Positions 37,107-48,400 of a stretch of 64,000 nt of DNA are shown here, piece after piece. Position numbers and translations under genes: made by a program. Below the pieces are notes generated by a model. The model was not told where the DNA came from. It did not search any database and saw only the letters and a program-made list of their open reading frames with translations. This DNA is from Podospora pseudocomata (Eukaryota > Ascomycota > Sordariomycetes > Sordariales > Podosporaceae): assembly GCF_035222375.1 (NCBI RefSeq), contig NC_085891.1, positions 1,116,001-1,180,000 of the forward strand. Direction: 5' to 3'. Within the stretch, counting starts at the first letter, position 1; the number at the start of each line of letters is the position of its first letter.

Positions 37107-38216
37107 TTAGTAAATAACTGTATCCTCCGCATCCTGCACCATCACCTCGTCGTGATGCTGATCCGAGCTTCGTCGCTTCTGTTCACTGTCCTTCTCCTTC
37201 TCTTGAACCTGTTCGTTCTTCTTGGGCTGGTGGTCATCCACCTCCATCTGGGTATCTTTTGGCAGGCTGTCCTGCTGCTGACGGCCATCATCGCCGCTAT
37301 CGTTTTCGGAAATCGGTGCCGGTTCCCGTGGTCTGTCTCTTTCCCGACGGCCATCTTCCTTTCTGGTATGTGCTGGTTCTCGACGATGATCATCCTCCCT
37401 AGGACGTACAGGTGCCGGCACCGGAGCCCCCAACTCACGATACCTCCTCTCCCTCTCCCTCTTCCACACCGCCAACTCCCTATCTATCCTGTCTTCCGCA
37501 TCACGGACCTGATCGCTCACCGTCCGTGATTGTTCCCGCGTTAGTTCCCAGGGGCGGTAGAGCTGCAAAAAATGTTAGCTTTATGTACCCCATCTCACCC
37601 CACAACCAAAGGTTGAAAAACTCACAATCCTCGGATAACTCCTCGTCATCAAACACCTCGCCCTCTCCATCCTATCCTCATGCCTCGCATGCATACTCTT
37701 CTCATCCACCTCAATCTGATTCATCATCCTCTCCCTCCTCCCCCTCTCCAACCTCTCCCGCCTGTGCTTCTCATCCTCCACCTCCTGCCTCTGCACCCTC
37801 TCATGCTGCCTCCGCTCGATATCCTGCCTCCGTTTATGCAAATTACTACCTTCCCTCGTCTGCCCGCTCAAAGTCCCCAAAATCCCACCAAACAGCCTCT
37901 GGCCGCGCTTGCGCTCTTCCTGGGTGACTGACTTTTTTGGTGGTGGGGCCAGCGGTTCCTGCGGTAGCGGGGCCGGTTGGCGGTAGCTGTCTCTTCTTGG
38001 GTAAGAAGAGTTGGGATGTCTTTGGTGGAATGGACTGCGGGATCGGTTGTCATAACCTAGAGGGTCTCCTTGGTGAGGATGTCCCCTGTAATCATCATGG
38101 TAGTCTGGCAAGTCGTCGACACGTGAGCGCTTGGCTTCTGCGTTGGAGGGTGGTGGGCTGGGGGAGGCTTTTCGCTTGTTCCTGTTACTCGAGGGGAATT
38201 CTTCAAGTTCGGCCAT
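37107..38216 (-). CDS. PNN: Pinin/SDK/MemA domain protein
   Basis: Exon 1 is 38216-37626 and exon 2 is 37562-37107, joined across a 63 bp intron, giving 348 residues. Residues 1-95 are disordered and basic/Ser-Pro-rich (NRNKRKASPSPPPS). The conserved pinin core follows: VTQEERKRGQRLFGGILGTL, then a charged coiled coil (KRRQDIERRQHERVQRQEVE). Splicing joins SYPRI to LYRPWELTREQ, completing the conserved region. The C-terminal 120 residues are highly charged, with alternating Arg/Glu/Asp and Gln. In animals pinin is a nuclear speckle protein associated with the exon-junction complex and splicing; fungal members are little studied. The ATG at 38216 is used because the upstream extension begins at a non-ATG codon. 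Confidence 0.85.
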
Positions 38217-38820
38217 TGGACTTGATTTCTGAATGTTTGGTTGACATATAAAATTGTGAGGTGTCGCGCGCACGCGAAATGGAAGTTGGGGAAACAGGGA
38301 CGATCACCTGTTCACTCGGCGCTGTCCACTTGATGCTCCGGTGTTGTCGCAACAGCAGCGAAAGAAACAAGATCGCGATCAACTTGCCCAGCAGAGCTCG
38401 TGATATAGACTATGATCACCTCGACAAAAAAATAAATAAAGAAAAGAAAGTGGAAACACACAACCCCCAGCAACCACGAGGGGGGATGAGAATCACAGGC
38501 TGGAAACCCCACGGCTTGTCCCTGAAGCTTAGCTCCAGGTTTTCTCCACAGAAGCAATGCAGTGCTAATTTGTGGAGAATGGAGAAGCAAGCAAGGCAAG
38601 GCAAGGCAAGGCAAGGCAAGGCTGGGCCACTGTGAACAAATGCGCCACACTGTGTTGCGCTCGCCTGCCGAGGCTGATAAATTACAACCTTTTCTACTGA
38701 AATCGTCGCGTATCTTTACCGCGTCCGACTATTTGCCTGCCACTTTAACGACGGCAACCTCTACCTCCCACAATTCTCTCCAGACAACCCTCATACACCC
38801 CGAACAAACCCACCGCGACC
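38217..38820. promoter_or_regulatory. Divergent pinin/PHF5A promoter
   Basis: A 604 bp head-to-head spacer serving two splicing-related genes. It contains a GCAAG tandem repeat (about 38587-38622). No TATA box is obvious. Shared control of the pair is inference. Confidence 0.6.
38587..38622. repeat. GCAAG pentanucleotide tandem repeat
   Basis: About six head-to-tail copies of a 5 bp unit within the divergent promoter. Confidence 0.85.
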
Positions 38821-39259
38821 ATGTCCCGCCACCACCCGTACGTCCCCTCCCCATCCCCCCCAACCCGGCTAACCCCCCCTCCAGAGACCTAGTAATGTGC
38901 CGCAAACAACCCGGCATAGCCATCGGCCGCCTCTGCGACAAGTGCGACGGCAAGTGCCCCGTCTGCGACTCCTACGTCCGACCCACCACCCTCGTCCGCA
39001 TCTGCGACGAGTGCTCCTTCGGCAACTACCAAAACAAGTGCGTCGTCTGCGGCGGCGAGGGCATCTCGGACGCCTTCTACTGCTTCGAGTGCACCCGCCT
39101 CGAAAAGGACCGGGACGGGTGCCCAAAGATTATCAACCTGGGGAGTTCGAGGACTGATGTACGTTTCCCCCCTTACGCTCTATATATGGCGGCATGGATA
39201 CTAATGTCTTTTGTAAACAGCTGTTTTACCAAAAGAAAACGAATCGGACGGGGTTCTAG
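38821..39259 (+). CDS. PHF5A: SF3b subunit PHF5A (Rds3/Ini1)
   Basis: Exons 38821-38837, 38885-39158 and 39221-39259 give 109 residues, essentially the length of the animal protein. Introns are 47 and 62 bp, and exon 1 is only 17 nt. The product starts [20 protein letters not shown] and ends [12 protein letters not shown]. Five CxxC pairs plus a few lone cysteines form the knotted zinc-finger fold: CDKC, CPVC, CDEC, CVVC and CFEC. Tyr36 in CDSYVRP, which lies in the branch-point/pladienolide pocket of human PHF5A, is conserved. The protein bridges SF3B1 and other U2 snRNP SF3b subunits and helps recognise the intron branch point. The tiny first exon is easily missed, so a gene call starting at the internal Met10 would be wrong. 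Confidence 0.95.
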
Positions 39260-39794
39260 TAGGGTGGTGCCCTGGGCTGGGCGGTTTTATTTTTTGATAC
39301 TACCATGCATGATATTTTGCGTTGCGGTGAGGATTGATGTCATCTAGATGTGGCTTCAAGGAGAGGAGAAGAAGAGCATAGAAACGGCGTTCATGGCGTT
39401 TGGGAGCAAAGAGAAAAAAGAAACGGACATTTGTCATTATATACCCCTTGCGAGCGTGGGAGGACATATATTCTGTCATGAATAAACACAATGCAGATTT
39501 CAAGTCCAATGAGTACCCAAGCGGAATACTTTTGTTCTTTTTGTCTTCTCCTCTCTGCGCTATACTAGTCTTATACTGAAAACTGATATTCTTCTTCTTT
39601 TTTCTCATCTCCATCATGATGATGCAACAAGTCTTGCGAAAATACAACGTGCATAACAAGGAAAACAAATTAAGTGGGTAAAAACAAGACCGGAAGAGAG
39701 CGCCCCAGCTCGCGATGCAAAGAAGAATCACAACACAACATGATATACAGCCCACAACCCATTAACGGGATACAGCCACATGCCCGCAAGTCAC
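39260..39794. other. Convergent 3' region between PHF5A and PEX26
   Basis: 535 bp holding both 3' UTRs. Nothing further is recognised. Confidence 0.6.
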
Positions 39795-41352
39795 TCAGAT
39801 ATAGCTGACCTTGGTCCCCATCCCCGCCGTGGCAGCCACCTTCCCCCAAGCAACCCCCACCAGCCTCATCACCCTCTCCCTCGTCCTCTTCCTCCCAAAC
39901 ACAACCACCAACCCAATAATAAACGCCAAAAACCTATACATCGCAAACGGGTTCATCTGCCACGCCTTGGCAAACTGATCCACCACCCCCTTCAAATTCC
40001 CCAACACCACCGTCGCCCTACTGGCCAACGTCATGGTCCCCTCACTATCCCTCCTCGCCTTCCCCCCCGAAGGACCCCCCACCGGCATCTTCGCCCCCGC
40101 ACCACCCCCCTTCTTGATACTACTAGGCGGCACCTTTGCCAGACCCCCCTTCCTCTTCTTCACCCCACCACCACCACTACTCGTACTACTGCCCCCATCA
40201 TCCAGCCCAAAATCCCCCTCCGTCACCCCGCCCTTCCCCTTTGTCTTGCTCTTCCCCGCAATCCTCTCCTTCCTCTCCTTCTCCTCCCTCTCCCTCCTCA
40301 CCCTCTCCTCCTCAAGCCTCTTCCTTTCCCTCTCTTCATTCTCCGCCCTCAACCTCCTCGCCTCCTCAATATCCCTCTTGATCCTCTCCTCATTCTCCTT
40401 CCTCTTCAGCTCCTCAATTCTCTCAAACTCCTTTTGCTCCTCCTGCAGACTATCAAGCGCCTGCAGGAACGCCTCGCGACGCTCCTCGTCCAGGACGGGG
40501 GAGACAGAGATGAATTCCTTGGCGTAGACCCACTCCTGGTTGCGCGGGAGGACGTGCAGGGTGTATAGTTCCAAAAGTTTGAGGCGGGAGGCCAAATCCC
40601 GCGGGGTGTCGGTGCCGTTGCCTCCATTGCGGGAGATGACGCTGTTGGAGCGCTCGCGGAGGTGGGGAGGACGGGAGCTGGACCGGGAGAAGTCTGCCGA
40701 TGTGGGAAGGGGGGAAGGGGGAGAGGAGAGGTAGGTTTCTAGGCGGGTTTGGGTGTGGGTTTGGGTTTTGGCGTGGGCTAGGAGGAGGGTTGCTCTGCAA
40801 TGGGGTGGTTAGTTATTCGTCGGGAGCGAAAGGTGGGGGGACATACAAGTTGATTACCACATCAGCGTCAACATCGCCTTCTACCCCGTGATAACCATTC
40901 TTTACCACCTCCTCCCAAATCTCCCCATTCTTGACTTTGTGGCACAAGGCGCGCCACTCGGCCGTCCCAAAGGCGGCTTTACCCTCTTCGGAATCGAGCT
41001 CGAGGATCGCGTTGAGGATGGTCAGGTACAAGGACCATACTTTGATGCGGGAAGACCGGGAAGCTTTCACTGCCGGGGCTGGGTCGAAGGGGCTGTTGGG
41101 GTCGTTTTCGGTTTGGGGGACGGGGGAGACCAGAGGGAGAACGGTGGAGAGGGCTTCTGGCAGACGACGCGTGAGGAAGAGAGTAGAGGCTTGTCGGTAG
41201 GTCTTTGTGATGTGCGAGGAGGAAGAGGTGGGCCGGGGGGAGTTCATGGACGAGGAAAGGGAGGAGATGCTTGAGGTCATGAGGTTGGTGCCGTTGCTGT
41301 TGCCGTTGGGCTCGGAGCTGACAACAGATGACCGGTTGGAGGAGGGCGCCAT
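39795..41352 (-). CDS. PEX26: Tail-anchored peroxin, Pex26 type
   Basis: Exon 1 is 41352-40847 and exon 2 is 40794-39795, joined across a 52 bp intron, giving 501 residues. The splice joins [11 protein letters not shown] to [12 protein letters not shown] without a break in register. After a Ser-rich N-terminus comes a helical repeat region ([21 protein letters not shown], then [19 protein letters not shown]). The middle holds a long charged coiled coil ([19 protein letters not shown]). One hydrophobic segment sits close to the C-terminus at about 454-470 ([16 protein letters not shown]) and is followed by basic residues, as in a tail anchor. Pex26 (Pex15 in yeast) docks the Pex1/Pex6 AAA-ATPases at the peroxisome for receptor recycling. 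The family call rests on the recognised ascomycete N-terminal region plus the tail anchor; weaker homologues are hard to separate. Confidence 0.72.
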
Positions 41353-43170
41353 GGTGGGAAACTGCGCGCGGGTGTGTTGTGCAGAGTTGTCAAAGTGTCA
41401 AAATGTGTGTGTGTGTGTGTGTGTGTGTGTATCGCGACCACAGTAAAGTGTCGTCGAATTGGGAGGTTGGGGGCTGAGGATGGACCTGAACCAGGTTATC
41501 AAAAAACACGCGCTGTGGCTGGCTGAGGTGGGCGCGGGCAGTCCAGCAACGGTGGTAGGTGGTGTGTGATTTGACTTTTTGGCTGTTTTTAGTGCAGACT
41601 GGAGGCCATCGTGGTGTTTCTTCAGACGTTTTCTGATCTCTGTCCGTCCAGTCCAGCGCAAGCGGAGAAGCAGGAACATGTGCCCCCGGTGAACTTAGGG
41701 TGGTGGTCGTTCAAAGCCGTGCGCTCCGTAATTTGCAATTGGCCGGGCTTCCTTTCTGCTGCTGGTCACCCCCGAGCCTCGGCTATCGGTGTGCAGCTTG
41801 GCCTGTGTCTTTTTGTGGCCGCGTCGCATCAAGAGCGACCAATTAATTGGTGGGGAAGCCTGTTCGCTGGTTGCGGTAGAAAGCGACTTGGGTCTCCCGG
41901 CAAAAATGGCATGATGGACCAAGTCTCGTGCTATCTTGCCTGAACCTCCAGATGCTCGTCCTGCTCGCTTCAGCACGTGCAAAAAGCTCGACATCATCAC
42001 CAGACCCTCAGAAGTGTTAAGCTTCGCATTAAGCTAATCTGCAGGCCCGTCATTGCCATCGTGGCCATATCTCTATGGTCATGGCCGTTTTATAACAGTC
42101 GACGGGAACATTGCGTCTTCTTGGTTTGCAGGTAGGAAGTGGGATGGGTAGACCTTGAAGGGGAAGAACAGGCGGGTTATCTCCTCCGGGGATGTCACCA
42201 GACGACAAGCGGTGTGCCATGCGGCAGTTCTTGTCAGTTCATGATGGGTTTTTTTATCAAAAGCTATGTGAAGAACATTTCAAGATGACTGTAAATTCTC
42301 GTCACTTCCAAGTGCCCTTTACCTTCACTCCTTTGAGTTATGTTTAACCGTCCAAGATAATCTGTTACATAGACTTCAAAGTCATTATTTTCATCTGATC
42401 TCAAGAATTTCAGCCCCGCAACCGAGATCCGGGGAACGGTGGTGGATCCGGAGTGCCAAGATCAAATTCTCGGACGACATTTGCCGTGTTTCTAGGCCAA
42501 TGGATCCGGGGCCAAGTTTCTATTTTCTTTCCCCGGGCCTTAGGGGGATCGGGCACTTTTCATCTGTGAAGAGCTGTATCCTGGGCACATACTCAAAATT
42601 AACTTCAAATAAGAGAGAAAGGCTGTTCAAACAGACCCCAAGTACACCAAGAACAAGGTGGTTTGGTTGCACACCTCATCTCCTATTCTTTAAGTGAGTG
42701 TTTTAATTCCCTTCTGAGTCCAAACTGGGAACAGCATCTGTATTACAAGCTGTTGAGTATGAAAAGGCGAACAAATGTACTCAACGAATGGAAGTGCTGA
42801 AGGTGGCTAGATATACATGAGGCCTGTCAAAAGCATGGTGGTAAGCAAAGCAGAGAAAGGGAAGAACAGAGGTAATGGAACAAGGTTGCTAAGCTTCCGC
42901 AAGCATTTAAACAAAAACGGGAAACCTCTCGCACCTACAAGCAACACATGCCGCCATGTGTCAAGGCTGCTCCTTCTCGCCAACTGCCTTCTCGTCTACT
43001 GTTATCTTGTGACTATTTCCCAATATGTTCATATCCATCGTTGAGCCATCACCACCATCAAACAACGACAACAAGCTGCAACGATGATGAGCGAGCAGGA
43101 ACGGAGCAGGCATCTCGAGCCCTAGCAAAGAACACGATCATGTATATTATTATACCAACAAACCCCCTCC
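41353..43170. other. Intergenic region upstream of PEX26
   Basis: 1.8 kb between the PEX26 start and the 3' end of the Zn2Cys6 gene. A perfect GT repeat lies about 50-75 bp upstream of the PEX26 ATG, within its probable leader. Elsewhere only short frames occur. Confidence 0.55.
41404..41430. repeat. GT dinucleotide microsatellite
   Basis: About 13 TG units just upstream of PEX26. On the transcribed strand this reads as a CA repeat in the leader. Confidence 0.92.
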
Positions 43171-45454
43171 TCAAGTCGGTCCCATAGGCCCCATAAACGC
43201 CGGCGAAGTAGACGTATTCGTGAAGCTCCAATCAAAATCATCCATAAACACACTCCAGTCAAACCGTTGAAACGGATCCGCCAGTCCCAAATCCGCATTT
43301 GCCGTCGGTCTCGGTCCTTCATCTATTCAAACACCCTCGGTTAGCATCTCCTCATATTGTTCTTCTGTTTTTTGTCGTCCAAACTCACCAACTCTCTCAA
43401 CCCCTCCCACATTCACATTGTTATTTTCCACCTTCTTCCCCCCATCCTCACCCTCCTCCGTCCCCCCAGGCCCAATCACCCCCCTCCCACTATCCCTCGC
43501 ATCCTCCACATCCCTCTTCCACCTCCTCAAGCAATCAAACGTCAAGCTCGCCCCCAGACGATGTGTATACACGCTCACCCCCGTCCTACACCAGTGATTC
43601 GACCTTTTTCTTATCTCCCAGTAACTTTCCAGCATGCTCGCACATCTCACATGCAAGTCCCCTTCTTGCACAGAACATATCCTCAGCGCTCTAATCGCTT
43701 CCTTGATCAGCGCGTCAACAGTGTCTGCCTGAAACCCCTTGGTATAAGAAGACAAATGAACCCTCATCACCACGCAGATCGCTGACAAAAGAGTCCGAAA
43801 CACAAAGTGAGGAGCGTAGTGCAGGAAGGCTGTTTCCCGGTGTAGTCTCGAGGCCGCTTGGTGGATAAGGGATTCGGCCGTGGTGTAGCATTTGATGAGG
43901 TTCCTTTTGAGGAGTTCGGGGCTGTAGCCGGGCAAAGGCATGAAGTAATAAGTTTGGATCTCGAGGAGGGTAGACAAAAGGGTGAAATGGTCGAGGTCTG
44001 TTACCTGTTAGCTTTGTGTCGTTGACACCACCACATACAGCGAAAACTGCGTACCTGAGTTGTCTGGATACAACAGCCTCTGAACCTTGGTGTACTCCTC
44101 CTCCATGTACGCCACCAAGTGATGACTCACCCCCTGAGCTTCCTCCAGCGAAGCACACATGGTCCTGCTCACCCGATTCGCAAACCGCGCTGTTTCCAAA
44201 TGCAGGTAAAAATACCTGGGTAGTGGAAACTGACTGCTGCCATCGAGCAACTGGTCGACTGTCTTGTTGAACAATGAACTAGCTGATGGGCAGCCCATGT
44301 ATGCCGACACCCGATGAGAGATGATGGCACATCCCGCCCAAGTAAAAGTAGCCTCTTCGTCTGTCGTGTCATTCACCTCGGTGGCATGCTTGAACTCCGA
44401 ATGGGTTCCCCTGCCGGTATGAAGCCCCATCAAGAAGGACGAGTTCATGGCTATCCCTGCAAAGATCATTGATGGATCAGACAAAAACCTGATTGTGGGA
44501 AAGGGCCATGTTGCTAGCAGCAAGACAGCGTTGATGACTGATAGATCTAGTGGCGGTTGTGAGATGGCGCTCCATATTTGTGGCAGTAGGGAGTCGATCA
44601 GAAACCGAAAGGCGGTGTCGTCCCGGGAGAACCGGCGGCAGGCGGTCATAATGATGGCCCAAAAGAGGACCTGCCCTCGTCGGTAGCATGCATTTGGGTC
44701 TTTGGTGCGAACTATTGGGAGGTAGGGGTGGAAGTGCTCAAAGTACTTTTCAAAGTAGTAGTCTATGTCTTCCCCTGAAAAGACTCGAGACCCGAGTGCC
44801 CTTGGCTCGGCAGGGTGCTGAGTGTGGCAAGTTGTCGACGGAACATTGCTACCTGCTGGTGTAAGTGGTGGTGGTACAACAGCATTTTCGCTAGAGGCTG
44901 AGCAGAGCCTGGGCCGACCGAAGACGGTGCTGCTACTGGCGTTACTGGCACTGATACTGGTGGTTGACAGAGACGGTATATAACTGGGCTCGGTGGAAAT
45001 AGACTGGGCTCGTAGGTGGAGATGGGAGGGTTGGTGATGCTGGTGAAGATCAAGAATTGGGCGAGGAGCTACCACAGCGTCCTTGATATTCTGCACTTCA
45101 ACAGCCAGTTCTTCTAGTTTACTGTGTGAGTGAATGCCGATGGTTAGTCTTGGATACTAAGCTGAGTCGAAATTCATGTTACCTCCTCCTCGACGTCCGC
45201 TTATGACTTTTATCCACCACGCATTGGAGCTCGAGCTTGGAGCATCGTAGACATGGCTGGCCCGAGGCAGAGCTGGCATTACAGCGCACTTTGGCATCCC
45301 GGCACCGCACACAGGCGGTATTGCGTCTTATGCGTGCGTGTTCAGTGATCTCACTTGGGCGTGTCAGTCCCGGAATGTCTCGGGTGTTTTCGGGAAACCG
45401 AGGCTGGGATGGTTCGACCGGAGAGCATCTGCTGGTGTTCTCTTGCTGTGCCAT
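43171..45454 (-). CDS. Zn2Cys6 binuclear cluster transcription factor
   Basis: Four exons, 45454-45183, 45121-44055, 43997-43389 and 43322-43171, give 699 residues. Introns are 61, 57 and 66 bp. The DNA-binding cluster is Cys48, 51, 58, 68, 71 and 78 (C-x2-C-x6-C-x9-C-x2-C-x6-C; TACVRCRDAKVRC). A basic linker (DKSHKRTSRR) and a short coiled coil (KLEELAVEVQNIKDAV) cross intron 1. The middle region has the helical pattern of the fungal transcription-factor domain (YFEKYFEHFHPYLPIV, TWPFPTIRF). The C-terminus, recovered by intron 3, is acidic and aromatic (FQRFDWSVFMDDFDWSF), as in an activation domain. Intron 2 ends at the second of two nearby acceptors (CAGGTAACAG) to keep the frame. The target pathway is unknown; no biosynthetic cluster surrounds it. 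Confidence 0.88.
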
Positions 45455-48400
45455 GATGGCGAATAATCTGGGGTAGCACACAGCGGTGGTGGTGTTTCCG
45501 TCGATTCAAGGAGGTGAGGTTACTGGAGACAGCAGAAACACATCTCGCCATCCCATGATTGAAAACCAAAGGGGCCCTGGCATTGTCAACAGCAACATCC
45601 TCGTGATGAGGAGGCAACAGCGTCTGAAAGCGCGCGAGATCTCGAAGCAATTGCGTGCACCCGCCTACAGCGAACTCGGCGCCAGATGCATACTAGTCCG
45701 CCCGGGTCTCTTTGGCAGTTGCACCCTGCTGTAGCCCGAAGCGGTAGGAAGCATGCACCCCCCCATTCCGTCTTCTGGCCGGTGCCACCTGCCGGACAGC
45801 ATCCGATCTTCTGAGATTATATAAGGTAGGTAGACTGCCTCATCTTCCACGTAGGTATATATAAAACTCTCTGGCCATTTCCTCTTTGCTATCAGAGCTA
45901 CAAAAAGCAAGTCTTTGAAGAAGAAAGCTCCTCGTAGGGCAGACATCTTCAACGGTTAGCGGAGTTCGCTCGTCCCCTAGCGGCTCCCCCACCCGCTACC
46001 TAAGCTTAACGGCAAGTGGGGTGCAGATGCCAAGCCATCATGTCTCTGTGTAAGTCGGTCACTTCAGTCCAGTGAAAGCCCTCTTCCGTTGCAACGGGCG
46101 GGCAAAACAACCCGACTCGGGGGACTATTTCGCTGACGAAAACCTCATGGACCAATTATTCTCATTGTAAAGGGTCTTATCTCCGTGGTGGTGGTGCTCA
46201 GGGTCTAGCGACACAATGCATATCTACGACAAAGGACCCTTTTATCAAACAACAACGGTCTTGGATGGCGTTATCCAGGCTAACCCAAACAATTGTTAAA
46301 CGGCCGGTATACCCTCTCACATTTGTAATCAATCTTATCTGATTTCATGACAGGTCCTACATCTCATAACACAGCCACAATCAGGTCGATGAAGAGGACT
46401 TAAGGAGACACCTCAATAGCGATTTCGGAGGGGGTCTTGGGTTGGAGATGAACATGTGAAGTAAAACAGCGGCTTACCAAAGACTATTCGTATTATTATC
46501 CAAGCATTCTGTCTCATAGTTTCGAATCTTATCAGAAGCCACATCTCATTTATCAACTCATTCAACGTCTTCTTATATACTTTAAGCAAATATTCTTGAT
46601 CGCAAATAATCTTGATCGCAAATACAAAAAACTCAGTGGCCAAAGGTCACAAGTGAGATATGCAGTTCGCATTTTGACGAAGATAAATACAGATACTACG
46701 AAGGAAGTGTCTTACGGTTCATTATATGCTTATGTTCAAGATAGCAGAGTCTCACAACAAAGCCCCGTAGCATCGTCATCAACGTTGGCTTCTACAAGCC
46801 CGGTTTATGACCGTGTGCTCTGAATTGTGTTGATCGTATTGTCTTCCCAGGCTTCAGTCGACTTTCTAGATCTATATCGAAGGATACTCGGACGCTAGGC
46901 TGATACAACTTAGAGGAAAGACCCTTGATAAAGCCCTCGTCCTAGTAGAAACATACAGTGACAGCGGAAGGACATCGTGGCTGTAACCTGTTGTCCCTTC
47001 CAGGGCTTTCATGTACTCACCCAACAGCAACTTTTGATCTTCTGATACAGCATGTCTACGAGTGAAGTATAAATAAAGTATCAAAGCCATCGTCTTTCTC
47101 TGATAAATATGCAACCTCTCCCAATCATCGCATCCAGTCACCTACATGTAGGCCTCATCAACCAACAGTCCTCATACTACTCTCATGATCACAACTGCGA
47201 CTCATGGTCCTCAAGAGGCCTCTCACTGAACTATCTCTATACACACCTCCTAGCCCCTTCTAGAAGCCCTTACCGATCATCTTAGCGCCATCACAATCTC
47301 TTGCTCAGATCACGGGAGCAACCTTCATCACTTTTTCCTCCGTGGTGCCTCCCGTAGACCTATCCACACCTCGGATCACCACACGGACACTTTCCCCTCT
47401 TCCAGCCCACCCCTTAATCTCTATCCGTCGCCCTTAGCTTCAACAAGCCTTCTTGACAATCCATCTCCCCACCAACAATGCCCATCGATGATGTGATCTC
47501 CGCCCTCTTTCCTTTCCCCACTGTTTCCAACCTCCTCATCCTGATGAATCCACAAGCCTAACAACGCACGACCCCTGCCAAGAATCAACCGTTCTTTTCA
47601 ACCTCGGAAATTGAGCCGAAAGAAGCATTCTGTTCAAGCGCTACTCTTTTTAGCGTGGACGTGTTGCTGACTTGCGCTAATCCGTAAAGATATGGTCAGC
47701 TTCATGCGTTTCTTTTGACTTGTACAAAGTCAATGCTGGCAAAAAGGAAAAAAAAAAAGGACATGGATGAGGCATTGACAATGAGGGAAATCTTCTCCCG
47801 TCTTTGCCATGTGCTTCCATGCAGGCTGATTTTGAGATTCATGCGTGCTTTTTTGTCATTCTTGGGTGGCAACAACGGAGGAACTTTGTCAAGTTGGGTA
47901 CCGTCAACGGCATCGGTATATCGGAGCATCAAGTTACAGCAACGACGACCGAGTCTAGACTCCCTCGCCCGGCCTCATCGGCGCTCCGGGGAGGCGGATA
48001 TCGCCGGTTTCTTGTCAACCATCGTCACCAACGGTCCGAGCGGTCTGATGACACCACGGTCTTCCCTGTGGGAAATCCTACCTGTCGAATGAAGCCTGGG
48101 GATTTCCCTCCAGGATCTCTACTGCCTGTCCCCCTTCTTCTTTTAGGCGGCTTCAAGTTTCAGACGTTGGTAGATCGTAGAGTTCATCCAGCCCTGCCGA
48201 GGAATGGGGCACAAGTAAACACCTTCCAACAAGGTGATCCCAACAAGCTCTGTCCCAGGAAGAGATGCTCCCGTGATCGTAGAAAAACCAGAACAAAATT
48301 CTTAACCCATCTTTCGCCTCCCCCGCGTAGACGTCTCCTTCCTCATGATGTCAGTCCTCGCCATAGTATCCTGACAGCCCTTTCATCATCCGATACCATG

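Noticed and set aside
43171-45454. Zn2Cys6 gene as regulator of a secondary metabolite cluster
   Set aside because: No polyketide synthase, NRPS, terpene synthase or tailoring enzyme cluster is nearby. The single epoxide hydrolase 8 kb away is flanked by housekeeping genes.
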